Assembly: GCA_021809235.1 (NCBI GenBank)
Contig: JAKBAG010000202.1
Coordinates: 1-5,454 of the forward strand
DNA from: Acidobacteriota bacterium
GTDB lineage: Bacteria > Acidobacteriota > Terriglobia > Terriglobales > Acidobacteriaceae
Direction of reading: 5' to 3'
Length of the DNA: 5,454 nucleotides
The notes under the pieces are model-generated. The model worked only from the letters and a program-made list of their open reading frames with translations. It had not been told where the DNA came from and did no database searches. How positions within the stretch are numbered: the stretch's first letter is position 1; the number at the start of each line of letters is the position of its first letter. Positions 4,281 through 5,454 of this stretch are shown one piece after another. Made by a program: the position numbers and the translations under genes.

Positions 4281-5454
4281 TCAGTCTCCGGTGGCCATCG
4301 CTGGCCTCCGGTCCCGCAGCCGACTCGTCAGCCAGTAGAACACCGGGCCGAGCAGCCCCACCACTAGCGCAAAACCCAGTGCGGAAAACCCGCCCAGTTG
4401 TTCGTCACGCGCTGCGTACAGAGCATAGCCAATCAGTGCCGTGGGACCCACACCCAGCGCAACGGCAAAGGCTAGATTCCCCGCACGGAACGGGCGATCC
4501 AACTCCGGCTCCCGCAGCCGCAACATCACCAGCGCGGCAAACTCCAGCACCAGACTGGCTCCGTACAGCACCAGATCAATCGAGATTAGCCGCTCAAACT
4601 TCAGATTGAGTGCCAGCGCCCATGCCAGCCCGCAGAGGGCTATAGAGACCATAGGCACACCCCTGCGATTACGACGCGTCAGTATCCGCGGTAGCATTCC
4701 ATCCTCAGCCATGGCTACCGGCAGTCGCGTATAGCTCATCATCAGCGCATTGAACATGCCAAACCCGTTGATTGCCCCGCCTGCCACCACCGCTATACCC
4801 AGGAGAGGCCCGCCCAGCAGCCGCGCAGCATCTGCCCACGAACCGGTGGAAAAGTTGGCTACCGAAATCCCCGCCGCCGCCACAGCCGACAGCGGCAGAA
4901 TATAGGTGAGCGCCACAAGCATCGCAGAGGCCAGCATCGCCCGCGGATAATTCTTCTGCGGCTCCTCCACCTCCTGAGCCACAGTGGATGCATTGTCCCA
5001 GCCCATATAATTCCACATCGCCACCAGCACTGCTGTGCTCAGACTGGCGCCTGTCCCGGCATGCCCCCAGACAATCGCCCCATGCATCTGCAGCCCGCGC
5101 CACAGCCCAATGCCGATAAACACCACAAACGGTGCCAGCAGCAGAACAAACAGTCCCACCGTTCCTTCGCCTACGGCCGGGGCACCGCGCAGATTCCACG
5201 CGCAGCAGACCACTACCACCAACAGCGACCACAAATATCCCCTGACGCCGGCCGTCAGCGCTGGATCAAAACGTCCCAGATACTCCACAAAAATCGTTGG
5301 ATAGATGGCCATATCAAAGATGCTTGCCGCCAGCGACAGCCATCCCTCCTGGTAGCCCCAGAAGGAACCCAACCCACGTCGAACCCAGACGTAAAAGCCG
5401 CCCTCGGCTGGAATCGCACTGGCCAGCTCGCCAATCATAAGCGTCGTTGGCAGG
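4281..5454 (-). CDS. APC-superfamily amino acid/polyamine permease, 5' end outside window
   Basis: This is a membrane transporter of the LeuT-fold APC family, probably a proton-coupled importer of amino acids or polyamines. The open frame continues past the right edge: the codons before the ATG at 5438 read LPTTL in frame and fit family sequence, so that ATG is internal. The missing part should be the N-terminus with TM1 and its glycine-rich substrate motif, about 50-70 residues. Counting from that ATG, EGGFYVWVRRGLG (12-24) and GYQEGWLS follow TM2. TM segments lie near 30-52, 65-80, 92-113, 132-147, 168-190, 205-232, 262-279, 284-305, 320-341 and 352-370. MWNYMGWDNASTVAQEVEEP (141-160) resembles the TM6 region of polyamine-type APC transporters, including plant PUT proteins. 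YTRLPVAMAEDGMLP (236-250) and REPELDRPFR (309-318) are family signatures. Substrate cannot be fixed without TM1. The gene converges on the M1-like gene with 6 bases between stops. Confidence 0.9.
   Translation of the reverse strand, partial: LPTTLMIGELASAIPAEGGFYVWVRRGLGSFWGYQEGWLSLAASIFDMAIYPTIFVEYLGRFDPALTAGVRGYLWSLLVVVVCCAWNLRGAPAVGEGTVGLFVLLLAPFVVFIGIGLWRGLQMHGAIVWGHAGTGASLSTAVLVAMWNYMGWDNASTVAQEVEEPQKNYPRAMLASAMLVALTYILPLSAVAAAGISVANFSTGSWADAARLLGGPLLGIAVVAGGAINGFGMFNALMMSYTRLPVAMAEDGMLPRILTRRNRRGVPMVSIALCGLAWALALNLKFERLISIDLVLYGASLVLEFAALVMLRLREPELDRPFRAGNLAFAVALGVGPTALIGYALYAARDEQLGGFSALGFALVVGLLGPVFYWLTSRLRDRRPAMATGD
4288..4311 (+). terminator. GC-rich hairpin just after the M1-like gene (no U-tract)
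   Basis: GGCCA (4293-4297) pairs with TGGCC (4302-4306) around a TCGC loop. After one T-T mismatch, CCGG (4288-4291) pairs with CCGG (4308-4311). The hairpin begins 13 bases after the M1-like stop codon. No T-run follows on the plus strand, so it is not a standard intrinsic terminator; it could block 3' exonucleases or slow polymerase. It lies inside the last codons of the opposing permease gene and may be chance in GC-rich DNA. Confidence 0.25.

Noticed and set aside
4705..5232. Second minus-strand frame of 175 codons inside the permease gene
   Set aside because: Gly/Ala/Cys-rich translation without domain features; the permease frame explains the region.

Overview
The window is GC-rich chromosomal DNA from a bacterium with an exported-protein pathway. 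The style of its proteins, namely an ECF sigma factor with a small membrane-protein partner, an M1-like exported protein with a degenerate active site and a polyamine-transporter-like APC permease, best fits an Acidobacteriota soil organism of the Granulicella/Terriglobus/Edaphobacter type. That assignment is an inference from protein style and was not tested by a search. No rRNA, tRNA, CRISPR array, insertion sequence or phage gene is visible.

Layout. On the minus strand at the left are an ECF-type RNA polymerase sigma factor (start about 1128, stop 499) and, just downstream, a small protein with two C-terminal membrane segments (start about 445, stop 38). The two probably form one transcription unit. 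A 288-base divergent intergenic region (1129-1416) follows. It holds a near-perfect 18-bp direct repeat whose copies lie exactly 45 bp apart. On the plus strand, rlmB (23S rRNA G2251 2'-O-methyltransferase of the SpoU/TrmH family) starts at 1417 without a visible Shine-Dalgarno sequence. Its stop overlaps by 4 bases (ATGA) the start of a 689-residue exported M1-peptidase-like protein. That gene converges, with only 6 bases between stop codons, on a minus-strand APC-superfamily permease whose 5' end lies beyond the right edge.

How the parts relate. The sigma factor and membrane protein look like a regulatory pair, but the membrane protein lacks the zinc-binding Cys/His motif of common anti-sigma factors, so its role is open. 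RlmB and the M1-like protein are probably co-transcribed and translationally coupled although their known functions are unrelated. The most notable points are the M1-like protein, in which the catalytic Glu of HExxH is Ala, the GAMEN motif is degenerate and the spacing to the third zinc ligand is short, and the paired repeat between the two divergent transcription units. The rest looks like ordinary core and accessory chromosome; I see no clear new defence or mobile system.
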